Origin: UBA6109 sp035366835
GTDB lineage: Bacteria > Desulfobacterota > Syntrophia > Syntrophales > UBA6109
Length of the DNA: 31,850 nucleotides
Direction: 5' to 3'
Assembly (NCBI GenBank): GCA_035366835.1
Contig: DAOSIS010000037.1
Coordinates: 1-31,850, forward strand
Below are positions 13,001 to 21,044 of this stretch, piece after piece. Below the pieces are notes generated by a model. That model was given only the letters and a program-made list of their open reading frames with translations. It had not been told where the DNA came from and did no database searches. The stretch's first letter is position 1, and the number at the start of each line of letters is the position of its first letter. The translations under genes were made by a program, and so were the position numbers.

Positions 13001-14867
13001 ACATGACCCGGGGGCATTCCGGCAGCGTTTCAAGATTCTCTTTGCGATCGTCGCCGCGGTGCTCTTCCTCCTGGTCCTGCGGCTGTGGTACCTGCAGATC
13101 ATCCAGGGATACGAATTGCGTTTGAAATCAGAGAACAACAGCGTCCGGTTGCGTAAGATCAAACCCCTCAGGGGGCTGATCCTGGACGCGCGGGGAACGG
13201 TCCTCGTCGACAACCAGCCGTCCTACGATATCCTTTTCCTGCCGAACCGGGTCAAGAACGTCCAGGAGGTGATCGACCGGCTGGAGGGGCTGTATGCGAA
13301 GAAAGACCTGCTGCTCTCCGCCGATCCCTTTCCCCTCAACGGAAAACCACTGCCTTTCGTCCCCGTCAAGCTCGAGAAGAACGTGAGCTGGGAAAAACTG
13401 GCGATCGTGGAGACTGCCTCCCTGGAACTTCCCGGTGTCTACGTGGACGTGGTTCCCGTGCGCCAGTACCTGGCGGGTGAAAGGATGGCCCATGTCATCG
13501 GTTATGTGGGGGAAGTCAGCAAGGAGGAGCTCGACAAGGATACGACGGGCCTGTACGGCCTGGGGGACCCGATCGGGAAGTACGGGATCGAGAAACTCCT
13601 CGACCCCCTCGTGAAGGGGAAATACGGCGCCGAACAGGTCGAGGTCAACGCCTTCGGCAAAGAGGTGCGGGTGGTCGGGAAGATCGAGCCGACGAGCGGC
13701 TACAGCGTCATTCTGACGATCGACGCGCACCTGCAGAAAGTGGCGTGGGACGCCCTGGCAGGACGTCCCGGATCGGTGGTGGTGATGGACCCCCGCGACG
13801 GCGCCGTCCTGGCGATGGTCAGTTCACCCTCCTTCGATCCGAATCTGTTCAACCGGGGCATTTCCCACGGCAAGTGGGAAGCCCTGTCCAATCACCCGCT
13901 GCACCCGATGGAAAACAGAGCCATCTCCGGCCAGTACCCCCCCGGATCAACGTACAAGATGGTCGTCGCCGCGGCGGCCCTGCAGGAAGGGATCATCACG
14001 CCGGAGACAGCCTTCTACTGCGGCGGGACGTTCGAGCTCGGAAACAGGACCTATCGCTGCTGGCAGAAGAACGGTCACGGGAAAATCAGCCTGCACCGCG
14101 CCCTCGTCTCGTCCTGCGACGTTTACTTCTACAATGTCGGCAAGCTGCTCGGCGTCGATCGGCTTGCCTGGTACGCGAAGAGCTTCGGATTGGGATCGGG
14201 AACCGGCATCGATCTCCCGCGGGAGAAGGCCGGACTGATCCCGACCAAGGCATGGAAACAGTCCCGGCTGGGAGAGCCGTGGCAGGCGGGGGAAACCATA
14301 TCGATCTCCATCGGCCAGGGGTTCAATCTCGTCACGCCCCTTCAGCTCGCGGCCGCTTACGGCGGCCTCGCCAACGGCGGTACGCTCTGGCGTCCCCACA
14401 TCATCCGGCGCATCGAAGCGCCGGACGGAAGCACCTACCGCGTTTTTTCTCCTGAAGCCCACGGAAAGATTCCGGTCAGCAGGGAGAATCTGGACATCGT
14501 CGGTCACGGCCTGTGGGGCGTGGTCAATGAAAAGGGCGGCACCGGGTACGCCCTCAAGCGGAAAGAAGAGGACGTCTGCGGCAAGACCGGGACGGCGCAG
14601 GTCGTCGGGCTGCCGGACAACGACAAGGCGCGCCGGGAAAAGAAGATCTCCGCGCAGTTCCAGGACCATGCGCTGTTCGTGTGTTATGCGCCTTACAAGA
14701 ACCCTGAAATCGTCGTGGCCGTCATCGTGGAAAATGCCGGCCACGGCGGGAGCGTCGCGGCTCCCGTCGCGCGCAAGGTCGTCGACGCCTATTTCGCGCA
14801 GAAGAAGGAGCAGAACCGCCCGCAGGTCGCGGCCTTTCAGTCCGCCGAGAGCAGCGGCAGGCCCTAG
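12972..14867 (+). CDS. mrdA: Penicillin-binding protein 2 (elongasome transpeptidase)
   Basis: Cross-links peptidoglycan during elongation, paired with RodA. One membrane helix (about residues 20-42) follows a short cytoplasmic tail. A dimerisation/pedestal domain begins with the LRGLILDARGTVL box and contains the usual YVGEVSKEEL segment. The transpeptidase domain has SXXK Ser326-Thr-Tyr-Lys329, SXD Ser381-Cys-Asp383 and KTG at 538-540, so it appears catalytically intact. I prefer ATG 12972 (631 residues; GGGG 8 bases upstream) over TTG 12957. It overlaps mreD by 29 bases. The last 20 residues are a polar tail with no motif. Confidence 0.96.
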   Translation: MARLQNRLDEHDPGAFRQRFKILFAIVAAVLFLLVLRLWYLQIIQGYELRLKSENNSVRLRKIKPLRGLILDARGTVLVDNQPSYDILFLPNRVKNVQEVIDRLEGLYAKKDLLLSADPFPLNGKPLPFVPVKLEKNVSWEKLAIVETASLELPGVYVDVVPVRQYLAGERMAHVIGYVGEVSKEELDKDTTGLYGLGDPIGKYGIEKLLDPLVKGKYGAEQVEVNAFGKEVRVVGKIEPTSGYSVILTIDAHLQKVAWDALAGRPGSVVVMDPRDGAVLAMVSSPSFDPNLFNRGISHGKWEALSNHPLHPMENRAISGQYPPGSTYKMVVAAAALQEGIITPETAFYCGGTFELGNRTYRCWQKNGHGKISLHRALVSSCDVYFYNVGKLLGVDRLAWYAKSFGLGSGTGIDLPREKAGLIPTKAWKQSRLGEPWQAGETISISIGQGFNLVTPLQLAAAYGGLANGGTLWRPHIIRRIEAPDGSTYRVFSPEAHGKIPVSRENLDIVGHGLWGVVNEKGGTGYALKRKEEDVCGKTGTAQVVGLPDNDKARREKKISAQFQDHALFVCYAPYKNPEIVVAVIVENAGHGGSVAAPVARKVVDAYFAQKKEQNRPQVAAFQSAESSGRP

Positions 14868-14937
14868 GCCGATACCCTTGGGCCGTCCTGCAGGGATGAA
14901 GGGCGGGAAACTTGCTGACCGGGAAGAGGAAATCGTC

Positions 14938-16047
14938 TTGAAATTCGACCGGAGACTCTTGTTTCATTTCGACTGGACGCTGCTGGGGATGGTCCTCGGC
15001 TTGTGCCTCATCGGCCTCGTGAATATCTACAGCACGGGTTTCAGCACGGCCGAAACCGGCGCGGACCCCCTGTATCTCAAGCAGGCCAGATGGATTCTGC
15101 TGGGGTTGATCGGCATGACCGTGGCGTTCAGCGTCGATTACCGGTTCGTCCACCGCTACGCTTATTGGATTTACGGCATCGCCGTTCTGGCCCTCGTGGC
15201 GGTCCTGGTCCTCGGCTATGAATCGCGCGGTTCCCAGCGCTGGCTTTCCCTGTGGGGCTTTCGCCTCCAGCCGTCAGAATTCATGAAACTGGCTGTCATC
15301 GTCACGCTGACCAAATACTTCGACGATCACCGCGTTTCGGCCCCCTTCGGGCTGCGGGACCTTCGGGCGCCGTTCCTCCTGATCCTCGTGCCGTTTCTCC
15401 TGATCCTCAAGCAGCCCGATCTCGGGACCGCCTTGATCATCGCCATTCTGTTCGCGTCGATGGCGATTTGCGTGGGCGTCCGCTGGAGCGCCCTTCTGGC
15501 GGCGGCGGCAAGCGGGTTGCTCCTGATTCCCTTTATGTGGTACTTCCTCAAGGACTACCAGCGGGAACGTATCATGACCTTCCTGAGCCCTGAACGGGAC
15601 CCCCTCGGGTCCGGTTATCACATCATTCAATCGATCATCGCCGTCGGGTCGGGCGGTTTTTGGGGGAAAGGCTTTCTCAAGGGTTCGCAGACCCAGCTGA
15701 AATTTCTTCCCGAACAGCAGACGGATTTCGTCTTTTCGGTGTTCGCCGAAGAGTGGGGATTCCTCGGCGGATTGGTTCTGATCGTGTTGTTCCTGTCGCT
15801 TATCCTCTGGGGTCTGAAGATTGCGCTTCATTCGCGCGATTTTCCGGGCATGATGATCACCTACGGCTTCATCCTCCTCATCTTCTGGGAGGTTTTCATC
15901 AACATCGGCATGGTCCTGGGGATCCTGCCCGTCGTCGGCATCCCGCTGCCGTTCCTTAGTTACGGGGGTTCTTCGATCGTGATGCTGATGACGGGTGTGG
16001 GACTGATGATGAACGTGAGCATGAGGCGTTTCATTCTGCAGTCATGA
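14938..16047 (+). CDS. rodA: RodA SEDS-family peptidoglycan glycosyltransferase
   Basis: Polymerises lipid II into glycan strands for the elongasome with PBP2. About ten membrane helices; SEDS motifs include LQPSEFMKLAVI, KQPDLGTAL with its conserved aspartate, and the terminal LPFLSYGGSSIVMLM. The start is uncertain: TTG 14938 gives 369 residues beginning LKFDRRLLFHFDW, the family-typical start, with AGAGGA upstream. ATG 14896 is also in frame and adds 14 residues but lacks a ribosome site. The gap from mrdA is about 70 bases. The stop overlaps an ATGA at 16044. Confidence 0.96.
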   Translation: MKFDRRLLFHFDWTLLGMVLGLCLIGLVNIYSTGFSTAETGADPLYLKQARWILLGLIGMTVAFSVDYRFVHRYAYWIYGIAVLALVAVLVLGYESRGSQRWLSLWGFRLQPSEFMKLAVIVTLTKYFDDHRVSAPFGLRDLRAPFLLILVPFLLILKQPDLGTALIIAILFASMAICVGVRWSALLAAAASGLLLIPFMWYFLKDYQRERIMTFLSPERDPLGSGYHIIQSIIAVGSGGFWGKGFLKGSQTQLKFLPEQQTDFVFSVFAEEWGFLGGLVLIVLFLSLILWGLKIALHSRDFPGMMITYGFILLIFWEVFINIGMVLGILPVVGIPLPFLSYGGSSIVMLMTGVGLMMNVSMRRFILQS

Positions 16048-16079
16048 GATTCGAATCGGCGGAAGGAAAGGAGCCGGAT

Positions 16080-16466
16080 ATGATGGGTCACAAGAAGACA
16101 AAAGACGACGAGATCAAGGCCTTTCTGGGAAAGGGAGCGCGATTTTGCGGCAAACTGATCTTCACCGGGGCCGTGCGCATCGATGGCGACTATCAGGGGG
16201 AGATTTTCGGGGAGGGGAGCCTGATCATCGGCGAAGGGGCGCTTGTCGAAGCGGACATCGCAGCCGAAAGCGTTTCTATCAGCGGCGAGGTGCGCGGGAA
16301 GATCGATGTCACGGAGAAGCTCGAAATCTATGCGACGGGAAGGCTCTGGGGCGATGTTACGACACCGGTCTTTGTCATCAAGGAGGGCGCCATCTTCGAT
16401 GGCTTGTCGAAAATGAAAGAGGCCGTCGCCGGCAAGCGTCCCGAGATCCAGAAAGCCGCCGCCTGA
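16080..16466 (+). CDS. Bactofilin
   Basis: A 128-residue bactofilin, a polymer-forming cytoskeletal protein with a right-handed beta-helix core. The repeating pattern is visible: FCGKLIFTGAVRIDGDYQG, then GSLIIGEGALVEADI, VSISGEVRGKIDV, LEIYATGRLWGDV and FVIKEGAIFDG. Flexible polar tails lie at both ends, as usual. I chose ATG 16080 for its AAGGAG at 6-base spacing; ATG 16044, overlapping the rodA stop, would add 12 residues. Its place after rodA suggests a role in cell shape or wall growth; bactofilins often recruit wall enzymes. Confidence 0.93.
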   Translation: MMGHKKTKDDEIKAFLGKGARFCGKLIFTGAVRIDGDYQGEIFGEGSLIIGEGALVEADIAAESVSISGEVRGKIDVTEKLEIYATGRLWGDVTTPVFVIKEGAIFDGLSKMKEAVAGKRPEIQKAAA

Positions 16467-16718
16467 AATCGGACGGGAGGGTGCTTCCCGGGGCGGCGCC
16501 GTGCAGGTTGCGAATTCGGGAACACGGTCCTTCCCGGGAAAAAGCGGACCTCTCCCCGTCCCGTGAATTCCGCACGCGATCGGGAGTTGTACCGCATTCC
16601 GATGGCGTCCGGCGGGCAGGAACCGGGGACTGACGCCGCTTGGTGACCATCGTCCAAGCCGCGTCCATACTACAAATCATCGGTTTTTCAATGCGGTCAT
16701 TGCTTTTGTAAAAGGAGC
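16467..16718. other. Intergenic region before the sRNA and atp operon
   Basis: No gene or clear signal is seen in these roughly 250 bases. There is a short palindromic TTCCCGGGAA but no hairpin followed by a T-run, so the end of the mre cluster transcript is not evident here. Confidence 0.4.
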
Positions 16719-16748
16719 TTGACAAGCGACCTCAGTTGTGGTTAGTAG
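16719..16748 (+). promoter_or_regulatory. Promoter upstream of the candidate sRNA and atp operon
   Basis: TTGACA at 16719-16724 is perfect. TAGTAG (16743-16748) lies at 18-base spacing, or TTAGTA at 17. A start near 16756 would lie just before the hairpin at 16769. Confidence 0.5.
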
Positions 16749-16756
16749 TCCGCGGT

Positions 16757-16902
16757 TTTTCAGCGGTTGCCCCCTCGTGGCACTTCCTCAAAGTTGATCA
16801 GGCCGTGTCAGGAGGCGGCGTATCCCTTTAAACGACTTTGCGAGCGCATATGTCATGATTGAAATCAGCCGAGTGGTTTCGAACAGCCACTCGGTTTTTT
16901 TT
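16757..16902 (+). ncRNA. Candidate small RNA or atp-operon leader
   Basis: Between the promoter at 16719 and a strong terminator ending at 16902 there is no convincing gene but clear structure. GCCCCCTCGTGGCAC (16769-16783) pairs with GTGTCAGGAGGCGGC (16805-16819) at 13 of 15 positions, counting one wobble, around a 21-base loop. The span of about 150 bases suits a stand-alone sRNA, or a leader whose terminator attenuates the ATP synthase operon starting at 16934. A 6S-like identity crossed my mind, but the closing stem is not evident. Confidence 0.45.
16869..16902 (+). terminator. Intrinsic terminator or attenuator just upstream of atpF'
   Basis: CCGAGTGG (16869-16876) pairs perfectly with CCACTCGG (16887-16894) and is followed by eight Ts. 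It lies only 32 bases before the first atp gene, so the operon must be read through it or start from a promoter inside that gap. Confidence 0.85.
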
Positions 16903-16933
16903 GCTCATCGTACCATATCCGTGAGGTGACGCC

Positions 16934-17362
16934 GTGGTCAGTCTCGATTACACCGTTTGGATTCAGATGGTCAACTTTCTGGTGCTCATCCTGATCCTGA
17001 ACAAACTCCTCTACAAGCCCATTCTTGGAATCATCGACCGCAGAAAAAAGATGATGGAGGACTCCGACGCAGAGGCGAAGGGGTTCCAGGAGACCGTCGC
17101 GCGGAAAATGTCCGAATATGAAGACCGGCTCCGCCAGGCAAAACTTGCGGCCGTGGAGCAGCGCAACGAGATCGTGAAGGCAGGGGCGGATCAGGCCAGG
17201 GGAATCATCGACGCAGTCCGAAAGGAAGTCCCAGGCATCCTGGAGGAATTCCACGGACGGATGAACCGGGAAATCGAAGGCGCCAGGCACGTCCTTCAGG
17301 AGAATTCCCGGAAGCTTTCGCTGGAAATCGCGGAGAAGGTGATGGGAAGGAGCATCTCATGA
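16934..17362 (+). CDS. atpF': ATP synthase F0 subunit b' (peripheral stalk)
   Basis: A 142-residue subunit. One N-terminal membrane helix (IQMVNFLVLILILNKLLY, about residues 10-27) is followed by PILGIIDRRKKMM, the conserved b-type junction, then a long charged coiled coil (about 35-140). It forms the peripheral stator stalk with subunit b. Start GTG 16934 has GAGGTGA upstream. It overlaps atpF by 4 bases (ATGA). Two b-type genes in tandem suggest a heterodimeric stalk. Confidence 0.93.
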   Translation: MVSLDYTVWIQMVNFLVLILILNKLLYKPILGIIDRRKKMMEDSDAEAKGFQETVARKMSEYEDRLRQAKLAAVEQRNEIVKAGADQARGIIDAVRKEVPGILEEFHGRMNREIEGARHVLQENSRKLSLEIAEKVMGRSIS

Positions 17363-17961
17363 GAAGAGTCGCGGCAGGCGCGCGGATCGGACGAATTGGG
17401 AAGATGCTCGGTGCGTTGTCGCCGTTGCTTCTGGTGGCGGTCGCAGCCTATGCCTCGGGGGGCGGCGAAGGCGGCGGCAAGGAAAAATGGATCGAGTTCG
17501 GCTGGAAGAGCGTCAATTTCATCATCCTGGTGGGGCTCCTGTACTGGCTGCTCGCCGGGAAACTGAAGGAATTCTTTGTCGACCGCGGGAAGAACATCAA
17601 GAAAGCGCTGGAGGAGGCGATCGCCGCCAAGGAAGAGGCGGAGAAGAAGTTCAAGGAATACGAACTCCGGCTGGAGAAGGCCAATGAGGAAATCGCCCGG
17701 ATTTCCGAGATGATCAAGGCCCAGGGGGAATCGGAGAAGCAGAGAATCATCGAAGATGCGCGCAAGGCGGCGGCGAAGATGAAGGAAGATACGCAGGCGC
17801 GCATGGAGCAGGAATTCAAGAAGGCGGGCAGTCAGCTCCGGGCCGAGGCGGCCCTGCTGTCCGTTCAAATGGCGGAAGAGTTGCTGAAAAAGAACCTTTC
17901 AGCGAAGGACCATGAAGCCATGGTCCGGGATTATCTGGACAAGGTGGTGAACAAACCGTGA
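17359..17961 (+). CDS. atpF: ATP synthase F0 subunit b with N-terminal leader
   Basis: A 200-residue stalk subunit. Unlike classical b it starts with an extra hydrophobic leader (about residues 16-32) ending AYAS-GGGEGGG, which looks like a signal-peptidase site. The membrane helix of the stalk follows (VNFIILVGLLYWLLAGKL, about 53-70), then a long coiled coil. This layout is known from Geobacter-type ATP synthases and helps place the organism. The ATGA overlap with atpF' and the GTGA overlap with atpH show tight translational coupling. Confidence 0.94.
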   Translation: MRRVAAGARIGRIGKMLGALSPLLLVAVAAYASGGGEGGGKEKWIEFGWKSVNFIILVGLLYWLLAGKLKEFFVDRGKNIKKALEEAIAAKEEAEKKFKEYELRLEKANEEIARISEMIKAQGESEKQRIIEDARKAAAKMKEDTQARMEQEFKKAGSQLRAEAALLSVQMAEELLKKNLSAKDHEAMVRDYLDKVVNKP

Positions 17962-18503
17962 TCGGAAGCAGCATCGCCAAGCGTTACGCCCGCGCGTTCT
18001 TCGACATTGCCGCGGAGGAGGGGACATACGAGACTCTGTACGACGAACTGAGTCGCTTCGCCTCCGTGGTGGAGAAAAACGAGGGCCTCAAGGAATTTCT
18101 GGCCAACCCCATCTTCGATCAGACGGAGAAGAGGGCGGTGGTGGACCAGATCATCGGCAAGGTGGGCATATCCCCGCTGACGGCCAATTTCCTGAAACTC
18201 CTGACGGACAAGAGGAGGATCGGCGTCCTCTCCGAAGTCGAAGGCTGCTACCGTGAACTCATGGACCAGGCCCTGAGCAAGGCACGAGTCCGCGTCAGAA
18301 CCGCATATCCTTTGTCCGATGAACTGTCCGGCCGACTCCGCGAACGACTCGAGCAGATGACCGGCAAGAAGGTCGAGATGACCGTGGAGGAAGATGCAGG
18401 CCTGCTCGGGGGGATCGTCGTTCAAGTCGGCGACACGCTCTATGACGGCAGCGTCAGGACGCAATTGAACAATATCAGGAATCTGTTAGGGGAGGAGAGA
18501 TAG
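17958..18503 (+). CDS. atpH: ATP synthase F1 subunit delta
   Basis: A 181-residue OSCP/delta subunit joining the peripheral stalk to the alpha-beta crown. The N-terminal helical domain starts IAKRYARAFFDIA, a family signature. The C-terminal domain has the typical DAGLLGGIVVQVGDTLYDGSVR motif. It starts at GTG 17958 overlapping the atpF stop and ends 3 bases before atpA. Confidence 0.96.
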   Translation: MIGSSIAKRYARAFFDIAAEEGTYETLYDELSRFASVVEKNEGLKEFLANPIFDQTEKRAVVDQIIGKVGISPLTANFLKLLTDKRRIGVLSEVEGCYRELMDQALSKARVRVRTAYPLSDELSGRLRERLEQMTGKKVEMTVEEDAGLLGGIVVQVGDTLYDGSVRTQLNNIRNLLGEER

Positions 18504-18506
18504 CGC

Positions 18507-20021
18507 ATGGAGACGATCAGGGCGGAGGAAATCAGTCAAATCATATCCAAGCAGATCAAGGATTACGAGAAGAAGCTCGATATCAGCGAAACCGGCACAG
18601 TCCTCTCCGTCGGTGACGGCATCGCCCGCGTTTACGGCGTCCAGAACGCGATGGCCATGGAGCTTCTGGAATTCCCCGGCGGCATCCTGGGCATGGTCCT
18701 GAACCTGGAAACGGACAACGTCGGCGTCGCCGTTCTGGGCGAAGTCACCCACATCAAAGAAGGGGACATCGTCAAGAGGACGGGACGAATCGCCCAGGTT
18801 CCGGTGGGCGAGGCGGTTCTCGGGCGCGTGATCGACGGGACCGGCAAGCCGATCGACGGCAAGGGGCCCATCGAGACGACCGAATTCCGCCGCATCGAAA
18901 TGATCGCACCGGGCGTGATCCAGCGCCAGCCCGTCAACGAGCCCATGTATACGGGGCTCAAGGCCATCGATGCCATGACGCCGATCGGCCGCGGGCAGCG
19001 GGAACTGATCATCGGCGACCGCCAGATCGGCAAGACCGCGATCGGCGTGGACGCCGTCATCCGCCAGAAGGACACGGGCGTTAAATGCATCTATGTCGCC
19101 ATCGGGCAAAAGAAATCCACCGTGGCCCAGGTCGTGGAGAACCTCCGCAAATACGGTGCCATGCCGTATACCTGCGTCGTTTCCGCCTGCGCCAGCGACC
19201 CGGCGACCCTGCAATACATCGCCGCCTACGCCGGCTGCAGCATCGGCGAATACTTCCGTGACCGCGGGCAGGACGCCCTGATCATCTACGACGATCTCTC
19301 CAAGCAGGCCGTGGCCTATCGCCAGATCTCCCTCCTCCTCCGCAGACCGCCGGGACGCGAAGCGTTCCCGGGCGACATCTTCTACAACCATTCCCGCCTT
19401 CTGGAACGCGCGGCGCGCGTCAGCAAGGAGCTGGGCAGCGGTTCGCTTACGGCGCTTCCGATCATCGAAACCCAGGCCGGTGACGTCTCCGCCTATATCC
19501 CCACGAACGTCATCTCCATCACGGACGGCCAGGTCTACCTGGAACCCAGCCTTTTCTTTTCCGGCATCCGGCCGGCGATCAACGTGGGCCTCTCCGTGTC
19601 CCGCGTCGGCGGCGCCGCACAGGTGAAGGCGATGAAACAGGTCGCCGGCACGCTCAAACTCGACCTCGCCCAGTACCGCGAACTGGCGGCCTTCGCGCAG
19701 TTCGGCAGCGATCTGGACAAGGCCACGCAGGCCCAGCTCGACCGCGGCGTGCGGCTGGTGGAACTTCTCAAGCAGCCCCAGTTCCAGCCCATGTCCCTGT
19801 CGCGGGAGGTGGTCATCCTCTTCGCCGGGACGCGCGGCTACCTCGACAAGTATCCCGTCGACAAGATCAAGGACTACGAACCGCAGCTCTTGAATTTCGT
19901 CGAGACGAAATATCCGGACATCCTGAAGGAGATCGACGAGAAGAAGGTCATCGGGCCCGAACTCGACAAGAAGTTGCGTGACGTGCTGGTCGAATTCGAC
20001 ACGGCCTTCGTGAGCGGTTGA
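18507..20021 (+). CDS. atpA: ATP synthase F1 subunit alpha
   Basis: A 504-residue non-catalytic nucleotide-binding subunit. The N-terminal beta barrel (about 25-95) is followed by the P-loop GDRQIGKTAI at about 169-178 and the signature segment PAINVGLSVSRVGG (about 355-368). Length and motifs are standard and full. ATG 18507 follows GGGGAGGAGA at the atpH end. Confidence 0.98.
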   Translation: METIRAEEISQIISKQIKDYEKKLDISETGTVLSVGDGIARVYGVQNAMAMELLEFPGGILGMVLNLETDNVGVAVLGEVTHIKEGDIVKRTGRIAQVPVGEAVLGRVIDGTGKPIDGKGPIETTEFRRIEMIAPGVIQRQPVNEPMYTGLKAIDAMTPIGRGQRELIIGDRQIGKTAIGVDAVIRQKDTGVKCIYVAIGQKKSTVAQVVENLRKYGAMPYTCVVSACASDPATLQYIAAYAGCSIGEYFRDRGQDALIIYDDLSKQAVAYRQISLLLRRPPGREAFPGDIFYNHSRLLERAARVSKELGSGSLTALPIIETQAGDVSAYIPTNVISITDGQVYLEPSLFFSGIRPAINVGLSVSRVGGAAQVKAMKQVAGTLKLDLAQYRELAAFAQFGSDLDKATQAQLDRGVRLVELLKQPQFQPMSLSREVVILFAGTRGYLDKYPVDKIKDYEPQLLNFVETKYPDILKEIDEKKVIGPELDKKLRDVLVEFDTAFVSG

Positions 20022-20082
20022 AGGGCCGGAGCGGCAGCGGGACGTTTACGGGATCGCAGAGAAACGACAGGAGTAGGTTTTC

Positions 20083-20964
20083 ATGGCCGCACTCAAGGAT
20101 ATCAAGCGGAAGATCAGCGCCGTAAAGAAGACCAAGCAGATCACGAAGGCCATGAATATGGTGGCCGCCTCGAAGTTCAAGTCGGCGCAGCAGCGGATGG
20201 AGAATTTCCGTCCCTACGCGACCAAATTCATGGACGTGTTGAGCAGCCTTGCGCTGCGGGTCGACGCCCGGAATCATCCCCTGCTTGCCGTTCGGGAACC
20301 CAAGAGGATCCGGGTGATCTGCATGACCGCGGACCGCGGTTTGTGCGGGGCCTTCAACACGAACGTCCTCAAGACGACGGAGCGATTCGTTAAGGGAAAG
20401 ACCGGCGAGGGCAGGGAAGTCGTCATCGTCCCCGTGGGCCGCAAGGGGCGGGACTATTTCCGGAAGAAGGCGAAGATCGCCCACGAACGGACCGACGTCT
20501 TCGGAAGATTCGACATTTCGCTCGCCGTCAACATCGCCAAGGACATCATCCCCGCGTTCGAAAAGGAAGAGTACGACGAACTGTACCTGATCTACAACAA
20601 TTTCGTGAACGTTTCCGTCCAGAAGCCGACTCTGGTGCGGCTCTTCCCGCTGCCTTCCGTCGGCGGCGACGAGGAGATCGATCCCGAGAAAAGGATCGAG
20701 TACATCTACGAGCCTTCGGATGAGGCCCTCCTTGAGAAGCTGCTTCCGATGTACGTCCACGTCCTCCTGTTCCGGGCGCTCCTGGAAACCTCGGCCGGAG
20801 AAAACGGAGCACGGATGGCGGCCATGGACAATGCGACGCGCAACTGCGAGGACCTGATCGGCAGCTTGACGCTGAAATACAACAAGGCGAGACAGGCGGC
20901 GATCACCGCCGAACTGATGGATATCGTGGGCGGCACCGAGGCGCTCGCAAAAGCGAGAGGATAG
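20083..20964 (+). CDS. atpG: ATP synthase F1 subunit gamma (rotor shaft)
   Basis: A 293-residue subunit. The N-terminal helix begins KDIKRKISAVKKTKQITKAM, and the C-terminal helix has NGARMAAMDNATRNCEDLI and LTLKYNKARQAAITAEL; the two form the rotating coiled coil. The central Rossmann-like part has TADRGLCGAFN. ATG 20083 has AGGAG upstream. It lies 61 bases after atpA. Confidence 0.97.
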   Translation: MAALKDIKRKISAVKKTKQITKAMNMVAASKFKSAQQRMENFRPYATKFMDVLSSLALRVDARNHPLLAVREPKRIRVICMTADRGLCGAFNTNVLKTTERFVKGKTGEGREVVIVPVGRKGRDYFRKKAKIAHERTDVFGRFDISLAVNIAKDIIPAFEKEEYDELYLIYNNFVNVSVQKPTLVRLFPLPSVGGDEEIDPEKRIEYIYEPSDEALLEKLLPMYVHVLLFRALLETSAGENGARMAAMDNATRNCEDLIGSLTLKYNKARQAAITAELMDIVGGTEALAKARG

Positions 20965-21044
20965 AAGGCGGGCGAGGGAGCACCGGCGGGTTTTGCCGCG
21001 AGCCTCCTGCCCTGGCTACTTCGATAGGAGAGAAGGAGACGGGT

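Noticed and set aside
16757..16902. 6S RNA assignment
   Set aside because: Length and a long hairpin fit loosely, but no closing stem with a central bubble was found, so it is left as an unnamed candidate.
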